A stretch of DNA of 64,000 nt from positions 2,914,001 through 2,978,000 of the forward strand of contig NZ_CP180537.1 of NCBI RefSeq assembly GCF_047777955.1. Direction: 5' to 3'. Each line of letters starts with the position of its first letter. Position 1 is the first letter of the stretch. The notes beneath the pieces are model-generated. The model did not search any database, was not told the DNA's origin, and was given only the letters and a program-made list of their open reading frames with translations. Position numbers and translations under genes: made by a program. Origin of the DNA: Didemnitutus sp047777955 (GTDB lineage Bacteria; Verrucomicrobiota; Verrucomicrobiia; Opitutales; Opitutaceae). Positions 46,954-55,280 of this stretch are shown here, piece by piece.

Positions 46954-47984
46954 ATGCGCACGCTGTCTCGCCTCACCGTCCTGATCCTCGCCCTCGTGGC
47001 GGCGACCGGCGTTTTCTACGCCTATCAGCAGCAGAAAGCCCTGGCGCACGCCCGGCTCGCGGCCGACGCGCTGGAGAAGGAGCGCAACGACCTCCGCAAG
47101 AAACTGTGGGACGCGGAAAAACGCCGCGACGAACTCGAGGCCCAGCTCCGCGGCCGCCGGGGAGGCCCCGACGGCGAGGGCGGCCCGGGCGAGGCCACGC
47201 TCGAGAACGCCGCCGTCGACGCCGCGATCCGCTTCGGCGGCCCCGGCGAGGGCGGCCCGTTCGGGCGTTTCATGGCGATGATGGACAACCCCGACGTCCA
47301 GCGCCTGCTCGCCACCCAGCAGCGCGGCGCGCTCGACGCGCGCTACTCCGCGCTGTTCAAAAGCCTCAACCTCTCCCCGCCCAGCTTGAGCAGTTCAAGA
47401 ACCTCCTGGTCGAGAAGCGCACCACCGTGGCCGACGTGATGGCCGCCGCGCGCTCGCAGGGCCTCACGGGACGCGAGAACCGCGACGAGCTCCGCGCCCT
47501 CGTCCAGAACGCGCAGAACGAGGTCGACAACAACATCCGTGCCGCCATCGGCGACGCCGCGTTCGCCCAATACCAGAACTTCGAGCAGACCCAGCCGCAG
47601 CGCACCGTGGTCTCCCAGCTCCAGCAGCGCCTCAGCTACACCGACGCGCCGCTCAGCGACGCCCAGACCGAGCAGCTCGTGCAGCTGCTCGCCACCACCA
47701 CCGACCAGAAGAACCCGAGCGCGGGCGGCGTGCGCACGCCGGCGGGCCGCATCGGCTTCGGCGGCAACGGCGGCGCCCAGATCACCGACCAGGCCGTGGC
47801 CCAGTCCGCCAGCGTCCTCTCCGCCAGCCAGCAGCAGGCGCTGCAGCAACTGCAGGCCGAGCAACAGGCCCAGGCCCAGCTCGCCAAGCTCATGCGCGAA
47901 CAGTTCCAGCGGCGCAATGGCGGCAGCGGCAACGGCGGCAAGGCGTCCACGCCCACGCAGGTTCCGACGCCGCCCAAGGGCTGA
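46954..47984 (+). CDS. Membrane-anchored coiled-coil protein, frameshifted
   Basis: From ATG 46954: a membrane segment (LSRLTVLILALVAATGVFYA), a short coiled coil (KALAHARLAADALEKERNDL and onwards), a Gly/Glu-rich linker and then a helical, Gln-rich domain. The frame changes after SALFKSLNLSP; adding one C to the run 47375-47378 continues as AQLEQFKNLLVEKRTTVADV and on to a Gln-rich end (SASQQQALQQLQAEQQAQAQ). About 343 residues in all. The helical part resembles other Opitutales-type periplasmic proteins of unknown role. No neighbours hint at function. Confidence 0.65.
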
Positions 47985-48047
47985 CACACAGTTCCAGCTT
48001 GTCGCTGTGGCGGACGGGGAGTTAAATCACCGCCTCTCTCCCCCGCT

Positions 48048-48998
48048 ATGATCGTCACCACCGCCCAGCTGTTCAAACACGCCTACGGCAAATACGCCAT
48101 CGGCGCCTACAACATCAACAACGCGGAACAGGCCATGGGCCTGTTCAAAGGCTGCATCAGCTCGAAAGCGCCTTTCATCATCCAGATTTCCAAGGGCGCC
48201 CGCAAATACACCGACAAGAAGATGCTCGAGGCGATCATCCGCTCGGCGGACGAGATCTTCCCCGAGGCGATCTTCGCGGTGCACCTGGACCACGGCGACG
48301 AGGAGACCTGCTACGACTGCATCAACTCCGGCTTCTACAGCTCGGTGATGATCGACGCCTCCCATGATCCGTTCGCCAAGAACGTCGAGATCACCAAGCG
48401 CGTCGTGGAAGCCGCCCACAAGAAGGGCCTCTCCGTCGAAGCCGAGCTCGGCATGCTCGGCGGCGTCGAGGAGGACATCAAGGTCGAGGAAGGCCACGCC
48501 TGCCTCACCGACCCGGCTGAAGCCCAGGAATTCGTCAAGCAGACCGGCTGCGACTCCCTCGCCTGCGCCATCGGCACCTCGCACGGCGCCTTCAAGTTCA
48601 AGGGCAAGCAGTCGCTCCACTTCGACGTCCTGAAGAAGATCCAGGACCGCCTCCCGAACTTCCCGCTCGTCATGCACGGCAGCTCCAGCGTGCCGAAGGA
48701 CGAAGTCGATCGCATCAACGCCGCCGGCGGCCAGATCAAGGACTCGATGGGCGTCGACGTGAACGAGTATCTCCCCGCCGCCAAGCTCGGCGTCACCAAG
48801 ATCAACATCGACACCGACGGCCGCCTCGTCTGGACCCGCGTGCACCGCGAGTTCTTCCGCGACAAGCCCGCCGAGTTCGACTTCCGCCCGCCGGGCAAGA
48901 TCTTCATCGAGGAATACGCGAAGTTCATCGCCTCACGCAACGTGCTGCTCGGCTCCGCCGGCCAGCTCGACGACCTCCGCAAGAGCCTCGGCAAGTAA
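48048..48998 (+). CDS. fba: Class II fructose-bisphosphate aldolase
   Basis: 316 residues. Cleaves fructose 1,6-bisphosphate in glycolysis and runs in reverse in gluconeogenesis. Zinc and active-site blocks are present: IFAVHLDHGDEETCYD, VEAELGMLGGVEED, IGTSHGAFKFKG, LVMHGSSSVPKDEVD and TKINIDTDGRLVWT. It lies 63 bases after the coiled-coil gene and has its own downstream terminator. The subgroup (gatY/fbaA-like) could include tagatose bisphosphate aldolases, but the central role is more likely. Confidence 0.94.
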   Translation: MIVTTAQLFKHAYGKYAIGAYNINNAEQAMGLFKGCISSKAPFIIQISKGARKYTDKKMLEAIIRSADEIFPEAIFAVHLDHGDEETCYDCINSGFYSSVMIDASHDPFAKNVEITKRVVEAAHKKGLSVEAELGMLGGVEEDIKVEEGHACLTDPAEAQEFVKQTGCDSLACAIGTSHGAFKFKGKQSLHFDVLKKIQDRLPNFPLVMHGSSSVPKDEVDRINAAGGQIKDSMGVDVNEYLPAAKLGVTKINIDTDGRLVWTRVHREFFRDKPAEFDFRPPGKIFIEEYAKFIASRNVLLGSAGQLDDLRKSLGK

Positions 48999-49023
48999 GC
49001 CGCCGCCGCCCTTCCCCTTCCCG

Positions 49024-49051
49024 ACGCCGCTCCGACCGGAGCGGCGTTTTT
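49024..49051 (+). terminator. Rho-independent terminator after the aldolase gene
   Basis: Stem ACGCCGCTCC/GGAGCGGCGT with a GACC tetraloop (49024-49047) followed by a T run to 49051, 26 bases past the aldolase stop. Confidence 0.93.
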
Positions 49052-49119
49052 CTTGGGCCGGTCTCCCACCGGCAAAGTCGTGCTTCCGCCCGGGCCCGCT
49101 TTCCGCTTGGCTCCGCGTC

Positions 49120-50357
49120 GTGCTGCGCGCGCTCCTCCCCCGCCTCCTGCTGCTCGTGGCCGCCGCCACGGCGGGGCCGCCGAGCAGGAGCGGCCCGTCA
49201 ACCTGCCGGATTTTCCCGTGCGCGCCGCGGCCACCCCGATCGTCCGGATCGACCTGCCCTTGCGCCTGCGCGTCCCCCGCTACGGCGCGGCGCTCGCGGC
49301 CGAGGGACGGTATCTCTACGTCGTCGGCGGCGCCAACACCTACGGCCAGAGCGTGCCCGAGATCGAGCGGATCGACCTCGAGCGCAACACATCCGAGATC
49401 GTGGCCCGCCTGGCGATCCCGCGGCGGAACCACCGCGTCGCGATCGTGAACGGACAACTCTACGTGCTCGGCGGCTATCGCGGCAGCCCCATCCCGTCCG
49501 GCCGCGTGTTCGAGGACTCCGTGGAAATTGTCGACCTGGCCAGCGGCACGACGAAGCGCGGCGTGCCGATGCCGGTCGCGAAGGCGAACTTCGGCTTCAC
49601 CGCCATCGGCAACCGGCTCTACGTCTTCGGCGGCGCCAAGACCCGCAACGGACACATCGTCGACACCAACTCCGTCGAGATCTTCGACCTCGCCCAGCAG
49701 CGCTGGACCACCGGGCTGACGATGCCGACCGCACGCGAGTGCGCGGCCACGACCGTCACCGGCTTCGCGTTCGTCGCCGGGGGCTCGCGTTCCCGTCGCG
49801 AACTTCCGGATGTGGAGGTCTACATTCCCGCCGAGAACATCTGGCGGATCCTGCCCCCGCTGCACCGGGCGACGGCGACCACGTCCGCGGCCTTCGCGGA
49901 TCACTACGTGCTGCTGTTCGGCGAATCGGCGCTGATCGCCTATGATCTGAAGACCAAGCGGTCGGAACCCTTCGCCCTGGACTATCAGGTCGCCCGCGGC
50001 TCCGCCGCGATCGCCCACCAGGGACGCATCTACGTCGTCGGCGGCCAGACGTCCGGCGAGCTCGACTTCGACGATTTCCGCGTCACCTCGCCCTCCGTCG
50101 CCCTCGGGCCGAACCCGAGTCCGGCGGAGGACTATGAGGAGTTCAACGAGGCGCGCCACGACCTGAGCCTGGCCGCCACCCACGTCCGTCCTGTCCCGGG
50201 CACCGAGCGGGCCGAACGCGCGTTTACCACCGATGACACCGCCCTGGCCACGACGGCGGACGCTTTGGATTTCTCGGGCAGCAAGGACTACGGCGCCATC
50301 GACGCCGTGCAGGTCTTCACCTTGCGGTCCGCGCTGGACGCGGGCACCGGCAAGTAA
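49120..50357 (+). CDS. Secreted kelch-repeat beta-propeller protein, frameshifted at its N-terminus
   Basis: GTG 49120 opens a signal peptide (MLRALLPRLLLLVAAATAG) that is one frame off the body; adding one G to the run 49173-49176 continues as AAEQERPVNLPDFPV. The body has at least five kelch repeats with the double-Gly and Tyr/Trp spacing: YLYVVGGANTYGQSVPEIER, LYVLGGYRGSPIP, LYVFGGAKTRNGHIVDTNSV, FAFVAGGSRSRRELPDVEVY and IYVVGGQTSGELDFDDF. Such propellers bind sugars or proteins, and some are galactose-oxidase-like. No catalytic residues are evident. A 105-residue tail is low in structure. Confidence 0.8.
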
Positions 50358-50408
50358 GCGCTCGTCATTCCCCTCCCCGCCAGCGAGCCTGCGCGCGCTG
50401 GCTTTTCT

Positions 50409-50945
50409 ATGCACCTCGTCTTCCTCCACGGCGCGCCCGCCACGGGAAAATACACCGTCGGCCGCGAACTCGCCGCGCTCACGGGCTTCGAGCTCTACCA
50501 CAACCACCTCGTGGTCGACGCCGTGCTCCAGCGCCACGCGTTCGGCACGCCCGGCTTCGTGGCCGAGCGCGACCACGCCTGGCGCACGCACCTCGCCGCC
50601 GCGGCCCGCCGCCCGGCCGGCGGCCTGATCTTCACCTTCAATCCCGAGAATTCCGTCCCGCAAGAGTTCATCGACTGGCTGTTTGCCGACCTGCCCGCCG
50701 CGACCGGCGCGACGCTCCTTTCGGTGGAGCTCGCCGCCACCGAGGCCGAGATCGAGGCCCGCCTCGCCAGCGCCTCGCGCCAGTCATTCCGCAAGCTCAC
50801 CGACCTCGCCCTCTACCGCCAGCTGCGCGCCGCGGGCGCGTTCCGCACGCCGGTCATCCCGCGCACCGACCTGAGCCTCGACACCGCACGCCTGACCGCG
50901 ACCGAGGCGGCACAGGCGGTCGCGGGGCACCTCGCCCGCGCCTGA
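50409..50945 (+). CDS. Small P-loop kinase-like protein
   Basis: 178 residues. Walker A is LHGAPATGKYTVGREL at residues 6-21, where the Thr after Lys is replaced by Tyr-Thr. Arg-rich helices and a late R-x-L-T block follow. It resembles AAA/shikimate-kinase-like proteins annotated as chloramphenicol- or gluconate-kinase-like, whose substrates are mostly unknown. It ends 1 base before the M29 gene, which suggests co-transcription. Confidence 0.75.
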   Translation: MHLVFLHGAPATGKYTVGRELAALTGFELYHNHLVVDAVLQRHAFGTPGFVAERDHAWRTHLAAAARRPAGGLIFTFNPENSVPQEFIDWLFADLPAATGATLLSVELAATEAEIEARLASASRQSFRKLTDLALYRQLRAAGAFRTPVIPRTDLSLDTARLTATEAAQAVAGHLARA

Positions 50946-50946
50946 C

Positions 50947-52134
50947 ATGCTCCCCGATTTCGAGGCCCGCCTGCGCGACTACGCCGCTGTGATCGTGCGC
51001 GTCGGCGTGAACCTGCAGCCCGGCCAGAAACTGCTCGTCACCGATCCCTACGATCAGCAAGGCGTGGCCCGCAGCGCCGAGGTGCTGGTCGACGCCGTGC
51101 GCCGCGCCGCCCTGGAAGTCGGCGATGACTTCGAGGTGGTCTGGAGCCCCAGCGCCGAGCTCCGCGCGATGGCCGAGGCCGACCAGCGCGGGGCCTTCGA
51201 TCGCCTCGTGGCGCAGAACACCTCGCGGCTCACGCACCACCTGCGCCGCGGCGGCGCGTTCCTTTTCCTCACCGGCAGCCAGCCGCGCCTGATGGACGGC
51301 GTGCCCGCCGCCCACCTCGCCGCGCAACACGAGATCGCCTGGCGCCACTTCGGTCCGATCGTCCAGCAGCTCGTCCGCGGCGCCTCGCAGTGGTGCATCG
51401 CGCCCGCGCCGTCGCCGAGCTGGGCCGCGCTGACCTTCGCCGACCTGCCCAGCGAGCAGCGCCTGGCTGCCCTCTGGCGCGGCGTGTTCGACAGCGTCCG
51501 CGCCGATGGCACCGGCGACGCCGTGACCCGCTGGAACGCGCACCTGGATCGACTGGTGGCCACGGCGGAGCGGCTGAACGCCGCCCGCCACAGCACCGTG
51601 CGCCTCGTCGGGCCCGGCACGGACCTGACGCTCGGCTTGCCGGAGAAACACCACTGGTGCACGGCCGCGCAGCACACCAAGCACGCCGTGCGCCACGTCA
51701 TCAACCTGCCGACCGAGGAAATCTTCACCGCGCCCGACTGCCGCCGTGCGACCGGTCGCGTCCGCGTCGCGCGCCCCGTCTGTCATGCCGGCACGGCGAT
51801 CGAGGGTATCGAGCTGGAATTCCGCTCCGGGCGGGTCGTTGAGGCGGCCGCGCGCACGAACGCCGACCTGCTGCGCGAGCTGCTCGCGACCGACGGCGGC
51901 GCGGCCCGCCTCGGCGAGGTCGCCCTGCTCGCCAGCGAGCTCGGCGCGCCCGCACCGTCCTGGCCCGCGGCGCGGGCCGTGTTCCATCACCCCTTGCTCG
52001 ACGAGAACGCCGCCAATCACGTCGCCTTGGGCGAGGCGTATCCGTTCTGTCACCGCGGCTGGTGGAAGCGCCCGGTCAACCGCAGCCTCGTGCACGTCGA
52101 CCTCCCGCTGGACGCGCGGGCGACGCTCGGCTAG
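50947..52134 (+). CDS. Second M29-family aminopeptidase
   Basis: 395 residues. N-terminal domain with RVGVNLQPGQKLLVTDPYDQ; metal and catalytic blocks include VINLPTEEIFTAPDCRRATG, RLGEVALLASELG, FHHPLLDENAANHVALGEAY and the closing NRSLVHVDLPLD with the His-x-Asp pair. It belongs to the same peptidase family as 38812-39930 but to a more standard subgroup (AmpS/PepS). Substrate: N-terminal residues of small peptides. It is followed after a 40-base gap by an ECF sigma gene. Confidence 0.93.
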   Translation: MLPDFEARLRDYAAVIVRVGVNLQPGQKLLVTDPYDQQGVARSAEVLVDAVRRAALEVGDDFEVVWSPSAELRAMAEADQRGAFDRLVAQNTSRLTHHLRRGGAFLFLTGSQPRLMDGVPAAHLAAQHEIAWRHFGPIVQQLVRGASQWCIAPAPSPSWAALTFADLPSEQRLAALWRGVFDSVRADGTGDAVTRWNAHLDRLVATAERLNAARHSTVRLVGPGTDLTLGLPEKHHWCTAAQHTKHAVRHVINLPTEEIFTAPDCRRATGRVRVARPVCHAGTAIEGIELEFRSGRVVEAAARTNADLLRELLATDGGAARLGEVALLASELGAPAPSWPAARAVFHHPLLDENAANHVALGEAYPFCHRGWWKRPVNRSLVHVDLPLDARATLG

Positions 52135-52174
52135 GGAACTGCCCGTCCCTGCCACCTGTCCCCTGTCCCTGCCT

Positions 52175-52771
52175 GTGCCGGCCCCCGACCCCAGCCCCGC
52201 CAACGACCCCGCCCTGCTCGCGCGCGCCCGCGCCGGTGACCAGGCGGCGTTCGGGGAACTGATGCGGGCGCACTACGAAGCCGTTTTCCGCACGGTGTTT
52301 GGGATATTGCGGAATGAACACGATGCGCGCGACGTCTCACAGGAGGTGTGGGTCAAGGTCTGGCGCGAGTTGCCGAATTTCCGCGGCGAGGCGAAGTTCA
52401 CGACCTGGGTCCATCCCATCGCCGTGCGCAAATCGCTCGATCATCTCCGCAAGCGCCGCCGCTGGTTCGACCGGTTCCTGCCGTTCGCCAGCGCCGGCGA
52501 GGACACGCCGCCCGAGGCGGTCGTGGTGGCGGAGCCGTCGACCGACGCCACCGCGCGCGACGAAGCCGAGGGCGGCGAACGCCGCGCGCAACTGCACCGC
52601 GCCCTCGAGGCCCTGCCGCCGAAACACCGCGCGGTCCTCACGCTGCGCGAGGTGCAGGGCTTGTCCTACGAGGAAATCGCGCGTGCCACGGAACTGCCGA
52701 TCGGCACCGTGATGTCCCGCCTTTACCACGCCCGCCGAATGCTCGCGCAAAAACTGAAAGCTTCCCGATGA
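52175..52771 (+). CDS. ECF-type RNA polymerase sigma factor
   Basis: 198 residues from GTG 52175; the frame is open upstream into the M29 gene. Region 2 runs from FGELMRAHYEAVFRTVFGIL through DARDVSQEVWVKVWRELPNF; region 4 is ALPPKHRAVLTLREVQGLSY with the helix-turn-helix YEEIARATELPIGTVMSRLY. Regions 1.1 and 3 are absent, as in ECF factors. It overlaps the next gene by ATGA and is in an operon ending with a zinc-finger anti-sigma factor. Its promoter targets are unknown; an extracytoplasmic stress signal is likely. Confidence 0.92.
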   Translation: MPAPDPSPANDPALLARARAGDQAAFGELMRAHYEAVFRTVFGILRNEHDARDVSQEVWVKVWRELPNFRGEAKFTTWVHPIAVRKSLDHLRKRRRWFDRFLPFASAGEDTPPEAVVVAEPSTDATARDEAEGGERRAQLHRALEALPPKHRAVLTLREVQGLSYEEIARATELPIGTVMSRLYHARRMLAQKLKASR

Positions 52772-53225
52772 AAACGCACCGCCTCCCGTTCACGCTCCTG
52801 CTGCTGCTCGGTCTCCTCGCGGCGCCCGCCGTCCGCGCCCTGGCGGCCGAGCGCGTGCAGTTGCACGTGTTCCTCATCACCGCGTCCAACGAGCGCGGCG
52901 GCAAAAGCGACCCCCGCCTGGCGCAATACGAGCCGACCCTCCGCCGCATCATGCGCTTCGAGTCGTTCGAGTATCAGGGCAGCGACCGCGGCGACATCGG
53001 CCCCGGCGAGCGCACCACGCTGATGGTCGGCCAGGGCCATGAACTGATGATCGAGGCTGGCAAGAATCCCTATCAGCTGCGGGTCCGCTGGGCCGCCAAC
53101 ATCGGCGAGCGCACGCTCATGAACACCGGCGTCACGCTCCGCCCCGGCGTCCCCGCCGTGCTCGGCGGCCCCCCACCGGCCGCACGCCGGGCGAGGTTTA
53201 CGCCGTGTTCATCGTCGCCCAATAG
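52768..53225 (+). CDS. Small secreted protein of the sigma operon, frameshifted at its C-terminus
   Basis: ATG 52768 overlaps the sigma stop. Signal peptide MKTHRLPFTLLLLLGLLAAP ending near ALA-AERV, then a single beta-rich domain: VQLHVFLITASNERGG, RRIMRFESFEYQG, RTTLMVGQGHELMIEAGKNP and TGVTLRPGVPAVLGGPP. Near the end the frame shifts; adding one C to the run 53169-53174 gives TGRTPGEVYAVFIVAQ and a stop at 53223-53225, 152 residues. The literal frame instead runs to 53244. Probably a periplasmic sensor or stress protein controlled by the sigma factor. Confidence 0.7.
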
Positions 53226-53297
53226 CCCGGCCGCGGATTTTTGAATAAACCGCCGCCGCGCCGCGTCCCAAGAGCGAACCCAACACGGAGACACCTC

Positions 53298-53696
53298 ATG
53301 AAAACCCAATTCGCCGCTCTCGCCCTTGCGCTCGCGACCCTCTTTGCCCTCGCCACCCCGAAGACCGCCCAGGCCAACGACACCGGCGCCGTCCTCGGCG
53401 GCTTTCTCGGCGGGGTGATCGTCGGCTCTGTCCTCGCCGACCAGCATCACGGCCCCGATGCCGTGATCGTCCAGACCGGCTATCACCGCGGCCCCGACCG
53501 CTGCGACGAACCGGCGGGCTACTGGCGCCAGATCCACACCCGCGTCTGGGTGCCCGGCTTCTGGACGATGGAGCGCGACCACTGGGGCCGTCCCTATCGC
53601 CGCTACGTCGAAGGCCACTACGAGATTCGCACCGAGCGCGTGTGGGTCGCCTACAACGACTACGGCCGCTATGACCGTCGCGACCGCCGCTGGTAA
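53298..53696 (+). CDS. Secreted Trp/Tyr-rich (YXWGXW-like) protein
   Basis: 132 residues from ATG 53298, preceded by GGAGACACCTC with a good ribosome-binding site. The signal peptide (AALALALATLFALATPKTAQA) is followed by a glycine-zipper-like hydrophobic stretch (GAVLGGFLGGVIVGSVLA) and a C-terminal half rich in W, Y and R (YWRQIHTRVWVPGFWTMERD and onwards), like small outer-membrane-associated proteins made under envelope stress. Function unknown. It sits between the sigma-operon protein and the anti-sigma gene. Confidence 0.72.
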   Translation: MKTQFAALALALATLFALATPKTAQANDTGAVLGGFLGGVIVGSVLADQHHGPDAVIVQTGYHRGPDRCDEPAGYWRQIHTRVWVPGFWTMERDHWGRPYRRYVEGHYEIRTERVWVAYNDYGRYDRRDRRW

Positions 53697-53708
53697 ACCC
53701 GCTTCCCG

Positions 53709-54218
53709 ATGAACTGCCGCAGCGTCCAAACTTGGCTGCTCTCCGATCGCGACGGCGTGCTGACTCCCGCTCAGCACGCCGAACTGGCGACCCATCTGGC
53801 CGCCTGCGCCGATTGCCGGCAGCTGCGCGCCGACGTCGAGGCTGCCCTTGACGCCGTGCGGGCCGATGCGAAAGCCGTGCGGCTGCCCGACATCGACGCC
53901 GAGTGGCGCGCTGTGCAGGCGCGGATCAACACCGCCGCCCCGGCATCCGCGCCGCGCACGACGAAGCGCCGTCTCGCGCCCGTGGTGTGGTTCGGCACCC
54001 CGCTCGCCGCCGCCGCGGCGGTCGCGCTCGCTCTGTTCGTCGGCCGTCCGGTGCCGCCTGCCGCCCCGTCGACCGTGGGTGCCACGGAGGCCACGGCCCA
54101 GGCCGACTACGTCGAAGTCGCCGATCCCAACGCCACGCCGATCGTCTACACCGACAAGGAAAGCGGCTGGCTCGTCGTCTGGGCCGAGAGCGCAGACACG
54201 ACGCACGCCTCGGGCTGA
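53709..54218 (+). CDS. Zinc-finger anti-sigma factor
   Basis: 169 residues. The N-terminal ZAS/HC2 motif is complete: Cys3 in MNCRSVQTWLLS and the H-x3-C-x2-C of ATHLAACADCRQLR. One transmembrane segment (VVWFGTPLAAAAAVALALFV) leads to a short periplasmic tail ending ...ADTTHASG. It should hold the ECF sigma factor at 52175 inactive at the inner membrane until a signal triggers release. It lies three genes downstream of its sigma factor, an unusual order. Confidence 0.85.
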   Translation: MNCRSVQTWLLSDRDGVLTPAQHAELATHLAACADCRQLRADVEAALDAVRADAKAVRLPDIDAEWRAVQARINTAAPASAPRTTKRRLAPVVWFGTPLAAAAAVALALFVGRPVPPAAPSTVGATEATAQADYVEVADPNATPIVYTDKESGWLVVWAESADTTHASG

Positions 54219-54542
54219 TCGCCGCTCTTCCGATCGCGCGTTGCGTAAGGTGGGGGGCGCTTGTCCCCCAGCGCCCGGCGTCCGGGGCCGCAAAGCCGAG
54301 GGTCGTTGAAGGCAGCGGATGCCGGCGACTGCGGTCGACGGAACAGGCCACAGGTCCGAGAGCGCGGCGGCTCTTTGGCCGATTCGATTTCATGCGCAGG
54401 AGATCCCTGCTGTTTTCGTGCCTTGGGTGTGTTTCGTGGGCGCCAACCCGTTCGAGGGCGGTTGGGACAACCGCCCCTACCCTCCGAACGCACGCGTCGC
54501 GAACAGGGGCTCCCGAATTGCGCGGCGTTCGGGCTTTGTTTT
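54219..54542. other. Intergenic region with two palindromic elements and a half-repeat
   Basis: No convincing gene. A GTAGGGGCGC-type hairpin with arms GGGCGCT/AGCGCCC begins at 54251. At 54456-54480 lies a hairpin with 9-base arms GGGCGGTTG/CAACCGCCC and the family end CCCCTAC; this is the inverse-orientation partner of the copy at 55094-55119. At 54413-54440 is a half-element of the CACGGAA family (TTTTCGTG...TTTCGTGGG). Confidence 0.6.
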
Positions 54543-55058
54543 TTACGGCCCTCCGGCGCCCGTTGGACCGAGCTTGACCGCTGAATCAGGCACTTGCGCA
54601 ATTGCTTGAGTGCACTGGGTCATTGCTTCTCGCGAGAGGGTCATTGCTTCACTCGCCGAGCTCATTGTTTTACACGCCGACCCGATTGTTTTACACGCCA
54701 AGGCGATTGTTTACACGGACGACCCGATTGCTTGAACCGCCGAGCTCATTGTTTGAGCCGCCAACTCAATTGTTTTGTTTCCCAACTCAATTGTTTTGTC
54801 GTCCGACTCTATTGTTTCGGCGGACAAGTCCATTGTTGCGCCGGACGACGTCGTTGTTTGAGGAGCTGAGGCGGTTGCTTGGCGGGACGGGCTCGTTGCG
54901 ACGGGAGCCGACTTGGTTGCGGCGAGGAACGAGGCGGTGGCTCCGGTCGCTGAGTCGATTGTTCCGGTCGCGGAGCTCGTTGCGGCGAAAGTCGAGGTCG
55001 TGGCTCGGGCGCTCAGCCTCGCTCGCGGGCGGTTGAGGGCTACCGAGCGCAGCGACAT
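54543..55058 (-). pseudogene. Candidate heptad-repeat protein, interrupted by one TAA
   Basis: Minus-strand frame from ATG 55058 (MSLRSVALNRPRARLSARAT) to TAA 54545-54543, about 171 codons, open except for TAA at 54713-54711. Through the 21-base array it reads as seven-residue units of the form [E/K/Q]-[T/A]-[I/M]-x-S-A-x: ETIESDD, KTIELGN, KTIELAA, QTMSSAV, QAIGSSV, then after the stop KTIGSAC, KTMSSAS, EAMTLSR, EAMTQCT. The pattern would form a Thr/Ala-rich helix or coiled coil. At the stop unit, CGTG-TAA replaces TGT-AAA of its neighbours. Alternatives: the plus-strand frame at 54602 is open throughout but less protein-like, or the array is non-coding. Confidence 0.4.
54597..55041. repeat. 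21-base degenerate tandem repeat, about 21 copies, no indels
   Basis: A core ATTG(T/C)TT (later GTTG) recurs at 54601, 54622, 54643, 54664, 54685, 54706, 54727, 54748, 54769, 54790, 54811, 54832, 54853, 54874, 54895, 54916, 54937, 54958, 54979 and 55000, always exactly 21 bases apart, fading out near 55021-55041. Between cores, GCCGA-type sequence is partly conserved. The left half is unusually A+T-rich for this genome. There are no unique spacers, so it is not CRISPR. A period of 7 codons without any indel suggests a coding past. Confidence 0.93.
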
Positions 55059-55093
55059 CAGACACCGCCCCCACCGGGGTGCGTGTTTCGTCG

Positions 55094-55119
55094 GTAGGGG
55101 CGCTTGTCCCCAAGCGCCC
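55094..55119. repeat. Palindromic element (GTAGGGG family) flanking the array
   Basis: GTAGGGGCGCTTG (55094-55106), loop TCCC, CAAGCGCCC (55111-55119): 9-base perfect arms. It is the inverse counterpart of 54456-54480 on the other side of the 21-base array; a third copy starts at 54251. Confidence 0.75.
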
Positions 55120-55280
55120 TTCCCTCGCAGCGCGGGCGGCTTCGCTCGCCGCACGGGCGTCGATGCCGAGAGCCGTCGGCGGCTAACGCGCGCGGCGCCA
55201 CCGCACACCCGCCCGGCTTCCGCCTCGCGTGCTGCGGGGATATTCGATGACGGAGCCGGCGGCGGGCGGCCCGCCTTGCT

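Noticed and set aside
54602..55036. Plus-strand Leu/Arg-rich ORF through the 21-base array as the real gene
   Set aside because: Open throughout, but it begins within the first repeat unit, lacks a ribosome-binding site and is very basic and low in complexity; kept only as an alternative.
54597..55041. CRISPR array
   Set aside because: Units are contiguous and degenerate with no unique spacers and no cas genes.
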